A DNA stretch of 55,255 bases, from assembly GCA_030537195.1 (NCBI GenBank), contig JAUNOK010000017.1:1-55255 (forward strand). The letters are read 5' to 3'. A program made the position numbers and the translations under genes. This document shows positions 40,040 through 47,764 of the stretch, piece by piece. Origin of the DNA: Eubacteriales bacterium (GTDB lineage Bacteria > Bacillota > Clostridia > Lachnospirales > Lachnospiraceae). Each line of letters starts with the position of its first letter. The stretch's first letter is position 1. The notes under the pieces were generated by a model. It did not search any database. It was not told the origin of the DNA and saw nothing but the letters and a program-made list of their open reading frames with translations.

Positions 40040-41731
40040 TTATTTATTATACTGGCTGATAACAGACCATACCGTGGATTTCTCAAGTCCTAATTTCCAG
40101 CATGCAACACCTGCAGTATTCTCATTCTGGATAACCTGCATCTTGGCTTCTATAGATTTTTCTTCTTCAAACCATATCTGTCTTGTAGAACTTCCTACTG
40201 TGTATGAAGCCACATACTGTCCGCAGTCGTCATTCCATAATGCCACCTGTCCATCACTGTTTAACTGGTCAATTGCTGCCTGCATTCCAACTGCTCTGCT
40301 TGTAGTCTTCCCATCAGCTGTTGTCCATATTCTTGTATAGAAAGGAATACCTGCAATCACATGTTCCTGTCCTACAAGGGCAACCGTATCCTCTACAGCC
40401 TCTTTAACAAATGGCAAAGATGCTACTGAACCAGCATTAGTTCCTGCATAATGCTCATCATATGCCATTACAATAACATAATCTACAAATCTTGACTGTT
40501 CCTTAAGATTATAGCATCTGTTATATGCTTCCGGCTTGTAATTATCTGTCGATAACACAAGTCCGTTTCTTTCACATGCAACAGATAATTCTCTTACAAA
40601 CTGCAGATAATCCTTTGCATACGCACTCTTAATATTCTCATAATCGAGATTAATTCCATCAAAGCCGTAACTCTTAGCTTCACCAACAAGCTTGTTAACC
40701 ATGTTAGTTCTTGCCGCCTTACTTGAATAAAGCTTGGTAAAATCAACATTTGTATCAAAATCACTTACCAGTGCCCATACATCAATACCTCTCTGATGCA
40801 TTTTATTAACAAAATCTGATGATGCATAACTTGACATATTACCTGACTCATCCGTCACAGAATACCATGTTGGTGCAATCACATTAACTCCCGTGGCAGT
40901 GGCAATATTATTATCTATACTTGAATTGCCTGCTGTTCCACTCACCTGGAACCATGCAAGCGTAATCTTTTCATTCTTAAGTATATAATTATGTTCCTCG
41001 TCAGCCTTTTCTTCTCTTACATATTCAAATGTATCAGAAATCTCAGATTTCTTTACATAACCTGTATACCCTGATACCGTTGTAACCTTAGCCCATTCAT
41101 CAATATCATCAACATATTCAAGTCTGTCACCCTTGTTCACATACTCAAGCACAGGACTCTTGATTCCGCCTCTGTATCTTACAGCAGCCTTCTTATCTGC
41201 TGTTACGCACTGCTTAGCATCTCTTTCAAGAGTCACATTAAGTCTGTCCGGTTCTGAAAAATAATAATATTCACAATCAGTACGCTCTGCCACATAATCC
41301 CACGCAATAAAGCACTCCCCGTCAACATCACGGACAACATTATAATCCATGCTGTAAGTCTTACCTGTATCATCTGAATAATCATTCTGGTTCTTCTTAA
41401 ATGCATAGATATATGAAGTATCTGAATACAAAATCGCATCAGACTCCTTATCATAATAAAAACCGACATTAATATTATCTGCTATAAATTCCTGTGGAAG
41501 ATACAACCTGCCATCTATATTAATTCCTGTATCTGGATAACTTTCACCATCAATCATTACCATTACTTTGTCCGTATTCTTATCTATATCAAAATACGTA
41601 TATCCGCTCATCTTCTCCTTAGTAGGAGTATATCTGACTACCATAAACATTGCTGCTATAATAATAACAAGTCCTGACACCGCAACTGCAATGGTAATTC
41701 CTTTAACTCTTTTTCTACCACGTGTTTCCAT
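40040..41731 (-). CDS. GH18 family glycosidase with SH3 domain
   Basis: 563 residues: membrane anchor (about 10-30), a copper-amine-oxidase-like N-terminal region (about 45-170), a bacterial SH3 module (about 175-235) and a GH18 barrel. The catalytic motif FDGINLDYEN has the DxxDxDxE pattern. Such proteins (YaaH/SleL-like) hydrolyse N-acetylglucosaminyl bonds in cortex or wall peptidoglycan. With CwlD next to it this forms a spore or wall hydrolase pair. GGAAAGG precedes the ATG. Confidence 0.9.
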   Translation of the reverse strand: METRGRKRVKGITIAVAVSGLVIIIAAMFMVVRYTPTKEKMSGYTYFDIDKNTDKVMVMIDGESYPDTGINIDGRLYLPQEFIADNINVGFYYDKESDAILYSDTSYIYAFKKNQNDYSDDTGKTYSMDYNVVRDVDGECFIAWDYVAERTDCEYYYFSEPDRLNVTLERDAKQCVTADKKAAVRYRGGIKSPVLEYVNKGDRLEYVDDIDEWAKVTTVSGYTGYVKKSEISDTFEYVREEKADEEHNYILKNEKITLAWFQVSGTAGNSSIDNNIATATGVNVIAPTWYSVTDESGNMSSYASSDFVNKMHQRGIDVWALVSDFDTNVDFTKLYSSKAARTNMVNKLVGEAKSYGFDGINLDYENIKSAYAKDYLQFVRELSVACERNGLVLSTDNYKPEAYNRCYNLKEQSRFVDYVIVMAYDEHYAGTNAGSVASLPFVKEAVEDTVALVGQEHVIAGIPFYTRIWTTADGKTTSRAVGMQAAIDQLNSDGQVALWNDDCGQYVASYTVGSSTRQIWFEEEKSIEAKMQVIQNENTAGVACWKLGLEKSTVWSVISQYNK

Positions 41732-41786
41732 TTATCTGCCTTTCCTTTGCACTAAGATACTGTCATTGTATCATATTACAATAAAA

Positions 41787-41833
41787 ATGGCATACCTTTA
41801 TTCCCGGAATTACCAACAATAAAAATATGCCAT
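41787..41833 (-). terminator. Terminator of the kinase/P-loop operon
   Basis: ATGGCATA and TATGCCAT pair over 8 bp, with an inner TTTATT/AATAAA pairing, and TTTTT follows on the minus strand. Confidence 0.75.
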
Positions 41834-41923
41834 AGCCCTAATCATACGCTACGCAAAAGGGATTTCCCATAGAGCATGATTTGTGATATATTTTCTTTAG
41901 AAGTTTCGGACGCAGAATAATTA

Positions 41924-42523
41924 TCAGGTTACAACCTGCCTTAAAACCTTAATGGCACTTCCCTTCATCTCAAAAGGATTCTCCTCCATAGGTGCTTTAT
42001 ATGCTCTGAGTTCGAATTCACGTTCCATGCACTTTGCCCGTTTTTCCTGCCATGTAACTGAAACTATTGGCATGTTTCTGACACTGTAGATTCTTCTTAT
42101 TCGTCCCAGTCTCTTAACACACTCACCATACTTCCACGGAACCATTGAACCAACAAGTATACGGCACTCGCAAGACATAACATCTCTCAGACCATCAGCA
42201 AGCTTTTCTTTCAGATCCGCAAGATTAACCTCAACAATAACCACGTCATAATATTCCGATATAACATGGACGAAACCTTCTCTGACTCCCCCAAAGAAGT
42301 CTATCCCCTTATATGAAAACCCTCGTCTGCTTCCTGCATAGTTCTTAACTTTACCCACATGTTCCTCTTCTTTAATCCTGTCAAATGAGTCATCAAAGCC
42401 AGAACTTACAATAGCTGTTTTCAGATGAAGTCCATTAGAAAAATAGTTAGCAAGCATGATACCAAGCTGCGTTGTTCCGGCACCGCTGCATAAGCCAATC
42501 AGTCCGACAGTCTTATAATTCAT
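41924..42523 (-). CDS. CpaE/TadZ-like P-loop protein, partner of the kinase
   Basis: 199 residues beginning MNYKTVGLIGLCSGAGTTQLG. The GAGTT loop lacks the usual Walker A lysine but resembles the deviant loops of CpaE/TadZ-type ATPases. The later FVHVISEYYDVVIVEVNLAD is a Walker-B-like strand. No ribosome site is visible before the ATG, which lies 13 bases after the kinase stop; a GTG at 42544 overlapping that stop is an alternative. Translation is therefore likely coupled. Function unknown; adjacency and fold suggest it works with the kinase. Confidence 0.7.
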   Translation of the reverse strand: MNYKTVGLIGLCSGAGTTQLGIMLANYFSNGLHLKTAIVSSGFDDSFDRIKEEEHVGKVKNYAGSRRGFSYKGIDFFGGVREGFVHVISEYYDVVIVEVNLADLKEKLADGLRDVMSCECRILVGSMVPWKYGECVKRLGRIRRIYSVRNMPIVSVTWQEKRAKCMEREFELRAYKAPMEENPFEMKGSAIKVLRQVVT

Positions 42524-42536
42524 AGCCGCTTCATCA

Positions 42537-44018
42537 TTATTCACTTTTCTTTTTCTTAAACCCCTTAATATATCTGATACCACTAATCTTCTCATATAAC
42601 CTGCCAATACACTCCTTAATTCTACCAGGCCTGTAAACTTCCCATAATCCGGAAAGATTATCCTGTAAGAAATCATTCATTGTTTCGTCAAATATAGGAT
42701 TATCCTCACACCAGTCATATATGCATGGCATTCTGTAACATTTTTTACCTTTAAACATACCTGACAGTTCATAAAACTGTTGTGCACTCACCAGATTCAG
42801 CATATAAACGACATCATCACTACATTTTGCGAATCTATTCCTCTCTTCGTATATGTGCTTCCCTGTTACATAAACCATCATGTATGAATAATTATCACCG
42901 GCCATGTCCACAATACATTTATCATGCCTAAGACATCTCATGTTATGCCCTGAATCTACAAGAATAACCTCTGCTTTTATTCCTGTAACCGATATCGCAT
43001 CGTTGTAATCTGGAATTATTCTGATACCCTTATATATATAAGAGCCGTCATCCATAAGTCCTGCTTTTACAAATGCGGGCATAGCCCTTCTGTTCCCTGA
43101 CCTGTCTGCCACAACGCAGTTAATGCCTTTTTTCTTTAAAAAATGTGCCATACACATTACTGTATGTGTAGTTCCTATACCTGCCTTATCCCCTGCTACC
43201 TGTATTATATAAGAGAGTTTTTCATCCGTACCGCCGCCCCAATTCATTATACTTTGTAATTCTTTCTTTAAATATGTGACACTGCTATACCTAAGTCCCC
43301 ATTGATGATGCAGTGACTTATTGATAACATGGTACAAACTGGAATATCTGGAAGATATTTCAGACAACTTATGATTCTCATCGGTCACAATATGTCCATG
43401 AGAAACCATAAATAAAATGACCATCCCCAAACTATAGATATCTGACTGGATTACAGCCTTCTCCCTGTTATACTGTTCCGGTGCAGCATAAAGCGGACTA
43501 CCGCTTTCTACTGTCAATCCGGCATTACCTGCAACCGCATTGTCATAATCTATTAATTTAACTTTCCCGTCTTTATCGAGCATAATATTATCCGGCTTAA
43601 TATCCATGTGTAATATTCCATTGCCATTATAACCATGAAGATATTCCAGTATACAACACAATTCAATGCCAATACGACATATCTCATGTACGCTCAGATA
43701 ACCTCTGGTATCTGTTTCGTCATGAACATATTGCCGCAAAGATTTACCATCAATATATTCTTCGATAATGCAGATACTATCATTATCTTCTCCAATATTC
43801 TGTTCAATATCATAAATAACGGGGATATGGGGATGTTTCAAATTCTTAATAAGATGGGCCTCCTTCATGAGCCTTCCGGCATCCTGCTGGTCACCCGAAA
43901 ATATCTTGGCAACTCTGTACACATCAAGTATACGGTGTCTTACAAGATAAACTTTAGAATGTGTGGAACAAGATAGTTCCTTTATGATTTCATACTTGTC
44001 GTAAAATTCGTTATGCAC
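42537..44018 (-). CDS. Ser/Thr kinase fused to a CpaE-like P-loop domain
   Basis: 493 residues. The N-terminal kinase domain (about 1-270) has the lysine of YRVAKIF, the alpha-C glutamate (EAHLIKNL), HMDIKPDN, LIDYDNA in place of DFG, and AAPEQY. The ATP-grip loop reads ELSCSTHSKVYLV and lacks all canonical glycines. The C-terminal part starts with YIIQVAGDKAGIGTTHTV, a MinD/CpaE-like loop without the Walker A lysine. No membrane helix. The only in-frame start is a GTG abutting its own AAGAGGAG ribosome site. Upstream is a good promoter; downstream is a second P-loop protein. Confidence 0.82.
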   Translation of the reverse strand: MHNEFYDKYEIIKELSCSTHSKVYLVRHRILDVYRVAKIFSGDQQDAGRLMKEAHLIKNLKHPHIPVIYDIEQNIGEDNDSICIIEEYIDGKSLRQYVHDETDTRGYLSVHEICRIGIELCCILEYLHGYNGNGILHMDIKPDNIMLDKDGKVKLIDYDNAVAGNAGLTVESGSPLYAAPEQYNREKAVIQSDIYSLGMVILFMVSHGHIVTDENHKLSEISSRYSSLYHVINKSLHHQWGLRYSSVTYLKKELQSIMNWGGGTDEKLSYIIQVAGDKAGIGTTHTVMCMAHFLKKKGINCVVADRSGNRRAMPAFVKAGLMDDGSYIYKGIRIIPDYNDAISVTGIKAEVILVDSGHNMRCLRHDKCIVDMAGDNYSYMMVYVTGKHIYEERNRFAKCSDDVVYMLNLVSAQQFYELSGMFKGKKCYRMPCIYDWCEDNPIFDETMNDFLQDNLSGLWEVYRPGRIKECIGRLYEKISGIRYIKGFKKKKSE

Positions 44019-44058
44019 CTCCTCTTACGACGATACATGAAAAACATCTCCTAAACAG

Positions 44059-44087
44059 ATAGTACACTATAATAATTTAATTTTCAA
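44059..44087 (-). promoter_or_regulatory. Promoter of the kinase operon
   Basis: TTGAAA, 17-bp spacer, TACTAT on the minus strand, about 40 bases before the GTG. Confidence 0.65.
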
Positions 44088-44140
44088 TATATTTTTCAAA
44101 AATTTTTATATTTATTTTATTCATGGGTTATCCCACCACC

Positions 44141-44169
44141 TTTACATATCCATCAAAAATGGGTATTAT
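44141..44169 (+). promoter_or_regulatory. Promoter of mecA
   Basis: TTTACA, 17-bp spacer, TATTAT, 40 bases before the ATG; divergent from the kinase promoter. Confidence 0.7.
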
Positions 44170-44209
44170 ATCTTTAATAATATTAATGAAGTATAGTCAG
44201 AGGTGGCTT

Positions 44210-45076
44210 ATGAAAATAGAAAGACTTAATGAGAACCAGATTAGATGTACACTTAACAAGTCTGATCTGGCATCAAGACAATTAAAGATCAATGAGCTTG
44301 CCTATGGCAGTGATAAAGCGAAAGAGCTCTTCCGCGATATGATGCAGCAGGCTTCATATGAATTAGGATTTGAGGCTGAGGATACGCCTGTTATGATTGA
44401 GGCTATTCCTATTTCATCAGAATGTATTGTCCTTATTGTTACCAAGGTGGACAACCCTGAAGAACTTGATACAAGATTTTCACGTTTCTCACTATCTGAT
44501 TCAGATGATGATGAATTAGATTTTGATGATATTGAGACAATCGAAGGTGACAGTTATTCTGATTATTCACTTCCGACAGCTGATGATGAGCTGGATGAAT
44601 GTGCCGCTTCAGAGGAAGAGGAAGGAATACCTGAAGATGAACTTATGAATATCTTCAACCGTGTGAAAGAATATTTTAACAAAGATTTAAGTAATGCATC
44701 TTCTGATACCAAGACCGGCAAACCAGCCGCACAGTCGGCCAAATCTGCTGCCAGAGCTGAATATGAGGTTCCTGTTAAAGAGAATATTTCAAGAGTATTC
44801 TCATTTAACTCCATGGATGATATAAGCCATGCTGCGGTTATTGTTGACACTTTCTATCATGACAATAATTCTTTATACAAGAATCCATCTGATAGAAAAT
44901 ATTATCTCTGTATCACCAAGAAAAGATGCAGCGCGAAAGATTTCAATAAAGTATGCAATATACTTTCTGAATACGGTAAGAAAGAGCCCGGATTCGATAA
45001 TCACACAGGATTCTTTACTGAACACTGTGACTGTATTGTCGCAGAACACGCCCTTCATATACTACGCACATTATAA
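44210..45076 (+). CDS. MecA-like adaptor protein
   Basis: 288 residues. The N-terminal domain (MKIERLNENQIRCTLNKSDL) and C-terminal domain (SMDDISHAAVIVD...CSAKDFNKVCNILSEYG) match MecA/YpbH, joined by a very acidic linker (about 105-200). MecA presents substrates to the ClpC-ClpP protease. The start was placed after AGAGGTGG; an upstream ATG 29 codons away would precede the promoter. A weak terminator follows. Confidence 0.88.
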   Translation: MKIERLNENQIRCTLNKSDLASRQLKINELAYGSDKAKELFRDMMQQASYELGFEAEDTPVMIEAIPISSECIVLIVTKVDNPEELDTRFSRFSLSDSDDDELDFDDIETIEGDSYSDYSLPTADDELDECAASEEEEGIPEDELMNIFNRVKEYFNKDLSNASSDTKTGKPAAQSAKSAARAEYEVPVKENISRVFSFNSMDDISHAAVIVDTFYHDNNSLYKNPSDRKYYLCITKKRCSAKDFNKVCNILSEYGKKEPGFDNHTGFFTEHCDCIVAEHALHILRTL

Positions 45077-45113
45077 TTGCAGATTGTATTTAATAGTCTG
45101 TCCTTATATTAAC

Positions 45114-45142
45114 AGAGCCGGAGCAGTAACTGCCCCGGCTCT
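45114..45142. terminator. Hairpin between mecA and the DUF1858 gene
   Basis: AGAGCCGG and CCGGCTCT pair over 8 bp, with an inner GCAG/CTGC pair across one mismatch. T-runs are modest on both sides, so bidirectional termination is likely but not certain. Confidence 0.65.
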
Positions 45143-45165
45143 ATTATTATCTGTTATTCTCTTAA

Positions 45166-45372
45166 TTATCCAACAGACTGAAGATAATTCTGGATCTCCT
45201 CAATAAGCATATCTGGATCAATGCCATGAACCATAGCAGCTTCCTCTAATGTCTCACCTGCTGATGATGGGCATCCAACACAATGCATACCGATTCCCAT
45301 AAGAATAGGTATAATTCCTGCATCTATCTGAAGAGCTTCTCCAATTGTAGTGTCCTTAGTAATTCTTGCCAT
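45166..45372 (-). CDS. DUF1858 redox-disulfide protein
   Basis: 68 residues: ITKDTTIGEAL at the start, a GIGMHCVGCPSS motif with a CxxC pair at the helix-turn, and a second helix. DUF1858 proteins are associated with hybrid-cluster and other redox enzymes; the reaction is not known. It is monocistronic, with a consensus promoter and a tetraloop hairpin in its leader. Confidence 0.9.
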   Translation of the reverse strand: MARITKDTTIGEALQIDAGIIPILMGIGMHCVGCPSSAGETLEEAAMVHGIDPDMLIEEIQNYLQSVG

Positions 45373-45402
45373 ACTGACCTCCTGTTATTAGGTTAATATA
45401 GT

Positions 45403-45418
45403 CGGTACTTTCGTACCG
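45403..45418 (-). promoter_or_regulatory. GNRA-type hairpin in the DUF1858 leader
   Basis: CGGTAC-GAAA-GTACCG on the minus strand: perfect 6-bp stem with a GAAA tetraloop, in the transcript between promoter and gene. Probably an mRNA-stabilising structure. Confidence 0.6.
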
Positions 45419-45430
45419 CTCAATATATCT

Positions 45431-45459
45431 ACTATAATATTGCCCCGAATAAATGTCAA
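45431..45459 (-). promoter_or_regulatory. Promoter of the DUF1858 gene
   Basis: Perfect TTGACA, 17-bp spacer, TATAGT on the minus strand. Confidence 0.8.
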
Positions 45460-45494
45460 TAATACACTAATTTTACTTTACTATTCTATCTAAA

Positions 45495-45510
45495 GTTAGT
45501 TATACCTAAC
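45495..45510. promoter_or_regulatory. Inverted repeat GTTAG-N6-CTAAC
   Basis: It lies between the divergent promoters of the DUF1858 and ferredoxin genes, where a redox or metal regulator could bind. A related TTAGGTTAA lies at 45388-45396. No regulator is assigned. Confidence 0.3.
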
Positions 45511-45543
45511 CATAATAATATATTTTATTGATAAAAATTCATG

Positions 45544-45572
45544 TTGAATTTTACGACAGGCTATCGTATAAT
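45544..45572 (+). promoter_or_regulatory. Promoter of the ferredoxin gene
   Basis: TTGAAT, 17-bp spacer, TATAAT. The leader that follows holds a perfect AACTGC-TAAA-GCAGTT hairpin at 45584-45599. Confidence 0.8.
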
Positions 45573-45630
45573 ATCACTAAAGCAACTGCTAAAGCAGTTA
45601 ATAAAGAGATTATTAAGGAGGATATATACT

Positions 45631-45801
45631 ATGGCATATGTAATTAATGATGATTGTATCAGTTGTGGTGCTTGTGCAGCAGGATGTCCTGTTGAAGCAA
45701 TCAGCGAGGGTGCTGCTCATTACGAAATCAACGCTGATGTTTGTGTTGATTGTGGTGCTTGTGCTGGAACATGTCCAGTTGGCGCTCCTAACCCACAGTA
45801 G
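45631..45801 (+). CDS. 2[4Fe-4S] clostridial ferredoxin
   Basis: 56 residues with two CxxCxxCxxxCP motifs (CISCGACAAGCP and CVDCGACAGTCP), the classic clostridial ferredoxin. It carries low-potential electrons for enzymes such as IorAB. AAGGAGG precedes the ATG, so a longer reading from 45541 is rejected: that start lies within the promoter. Confidence 0.96.
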   Translation: MAYVINDDCISCGACAAGCPVEAISEGAAHYEINADVCVDCGACAGTCPVGAPNPQ

Positions 45802-45865
45802 TCTGAACAAGATACGGAATAACGTTCACCAGATGGTGTTCAATGTACCTGAACGGTACTTACAT

Positions 45866-45902
45866 AAAACCCCGAACCAGTTTAATACTGATTCGGGGTT
45901 TT
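45866..45902. terminator. Bidirectional terminator of fdx and dnaB
   Basis: AAAACCCCGAACCAGT and ACTGATTCGGGGTTTT pair over 16 positions with one mismatch and a 5-base loop. A-run and T-run flanks suit both the ferredoxin gene (plus) and dnaB (minus). Confidence 0.92.
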
Positions 45903-45936
45903 ATTTTATAATATATTCTTTTTATAGCATATTCAA

Positions 45937-47283
45937 TTACTGTCTTAAGTCTCTTGAAAGATCTGCGAATCTTGTCTGTTCTGGCAGCCATGCCATCTTA
46001 ACTGTTCCGATAGGACCGTTACGCTGCTTGGCAATAATAATCTCTGCGATGCCCTTCTGCTCTGTATCCTTGTTATAATAATCATCTCTGTAAAGGAACA
46101 TAACAACGTCGGCATCCTGCTCGATAGCTCCTGACTCTCGAAGATCCGAAAGCATAGGTCTGTGGTCAGGTCTCTGCTCTACTGCTCGGCTTAACTGTGA
46201 AAGTGTTACTACAGGAACATTTAACTCTCTCGCAAGCGCCTTTAAAGCTCTTGATATGTCAGATACTTCCTGCTGTCTGCCTTCAGAACGACCGCTTCCG
46301 CTACCGCTCATAAGCTGGAGGTAATCGATAATAATAAGTCCAAGATTATTCTCCATCTTGTATTTTCTGCATTTGCTTCGTAATTCTGCGATTGAGATAC
46401 CCGGAGTATCATCAATTATAAGCTTTGATTTGGCAATGCTGTCCGCACCCTCGATAAGCTTGCCCCAGTCATTAGAATCCAGATGTCCTTTTCTTATCTT
46501 ATCCGCATCTACTGTTGATTCCAGAGATAACATACGGTTTACAAGCTGGACATTGGACATCTCCAGACTGAATACAACTGTTGTAATCTGCTGCTTGATA
46601 GCTACATTTTCAGCAACATTAAGGACAAATGCGGTCTTACCCATTGAAGGTCTGGCTGCAACAAGAATAAAATCTGATGGCTGCAGACCTGACAGATAAG
46701 TATCTAAGTCCTTGAAACCTGTAGGAACACCCGTAACAGCTCCTTTGGTCTTGGCTGCCGCAGATATTCTGTCAAGTGCCTCAAGAACGACCTTATCAAT
46801 AGGTGTATATTCCTTGCCTCCCTTATTCTTGACAAGTTCAAATATCTTCTTTTCTGTATCAGCAAGAATATCCTCTGTCTTATCCTTGCCTGCATAACAC
46901 TGATTGGCAATCTCATCATTAACTCTTATGATGTTTCTGAGTATTGCCTTTTCCTTAACAATACCCGCATATTGTCTTATATTGGCAGATGTAGGCAGTG
47001 AAATCACCAGTTCCCTGATAAATTCGATACTATAGACTTCAGCCGGAACGTCTGTCTCCTTCAATCTTGCCTGCAAAGTAATTATATCTACAGGTTTACC
47101 CTCATTATTCATGTCTACCATAGTCTGGAACATTGTTCCATACTGTCTGTAGTAGAAATCATCCTGCCTTAAGATTTCAGCGGCAGTTATAATCGCCTGT
47201 CTGTCCAGAATCATTGAACCAACAACAGACTGCTCAGCTTCTATGCTGTTCGGCATTACCCGTGTTACCACTGACTCGTCCAT
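45937..47283 (-). CDS. dnaB: Replicative DNA helicase DnaB
   Basis: 448 residues. N-terminal DnaB domain (SIEAEQSVVGSMILD), then a RecA-like motor with Walker A AARPSMGKTAF and Walker B LIIIDYLQLMSG, and the late SDLRESGAIEQDADVVMFLYRDDYY with the arginine finger region. It unwinds DNA ahead of the fork and is loaded by the DnaI-type protein. This is the gene called dnaC in B. subtilis. GGGAG precedes the ATG. gdpP-rplI-dnaB is a conserved origin-proximal order. Confidence 0.97.
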   Translation of the reverse strand: MDESVVTRVMPNSIEAEQSVVGSMILDRQAIITAAEILRQDDFYYRQYGTMFQTMVDMNNEGKPVDIITLQARLKETDVPAEVYSIEFIRELVISLPTSANIRQYAGIVKEKAILRNIIRVNDEIANQCYAGKDKTEDILADTEKKIFELVKNKGGKEYTPIDKVVLEALDRISAAAKTKGAVTGVPTGFKDLDTYLSGLQPSDFILVAARPSMGKTAFVLNVAENVAIKQQITTVVFSLEMSNVQLVNRMLSLESTVDADKIRKGHLDSNDWGKLIEGADSIAKSKLIIDDTPGISIAELRSKCRKYKMENNLGLIIIDYLQLMSGSGSGRSEGRQQEVSDISRALKALARELNVPVVTLSQLSRAVEQRPDHRPMLSDLRESGAIEQDADVVMFLYRDDYYNKDTEQKGIAEIIIAKQRNGPIGTVKMAWLPEQTRFADLSRDLRQ

Positions 47284-47317
47284 AGTAACTCCCTTTCTTA
47301 CAAATGTATCCTATAAC

Positions 47318-47764
47318 TTATTTCTCAACAACTTTAACAGTTAATTCTGCTGTCACATCCTTATGAAGCTTAACCTGGATAATATAATTACCTAAAGACT
47401 TAATAGGCACATCAAGCTTCATTTTCTTCTTATCAATCTCAAGACCTAACTGCTTCTTGGCTTCTTCTGCAACTTCCTTAGTTGAAACAGTTCCGAATGT
47501 TCTTCCACCTTCGCCTGTCTTCATAGAAACAGTAACTGTGCACTCATTAATCTTTGCTGCAAGCTCCTTAGCTGCTGCAAGCTCTTCTGCTGCCTCTTTC
47601 TCTTCTCTCTTCTTGGCTAACTTAAGGTCATTAAGATTCTTCGCTGTTGCCTCGATTCCGAGCTTCTTAGGAAGCACATAATTTCTTGCATATCCATCAT
47701 TAATCTTAACAATCTGTCCCTTTTTTCCTAATGTCTTAACATCCTCTAATAAAATAACATCCAT
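47318..47764 (-). CDS. rplI: 50S ribosomal protein L9
   Basis: 148 residues. The N-terminal RNA-binding domain [21 protein letters not shown]-type opening and [15 protein letters not shown] are diagnostic; a long Lys/Glu/Ala helix joins it to the C-terminal domain. Start overlaps the gdpP stop (TAATG). Confidence 0.97.
   Translation of the reverse strand: MDVILLEDVKTLGKKGQIVKINDGYARNYVLPKKLGIEATAKNLNDLKLAKKREEKEAAEELAAAKELAAKINECTVTVSMKTGEGGRTFGTVSTKEVAEEAKKQLGLEIDKKKMKLDVPIKSLGNYIIQVKLHKDVTAELTVKVVEK

Noticed and set aside
45541-45630. N-terminal extension of the ferredoxin
   Set aside because: It overlaps the promoter, and a strong AAGGAGG lies before the internal ATG.
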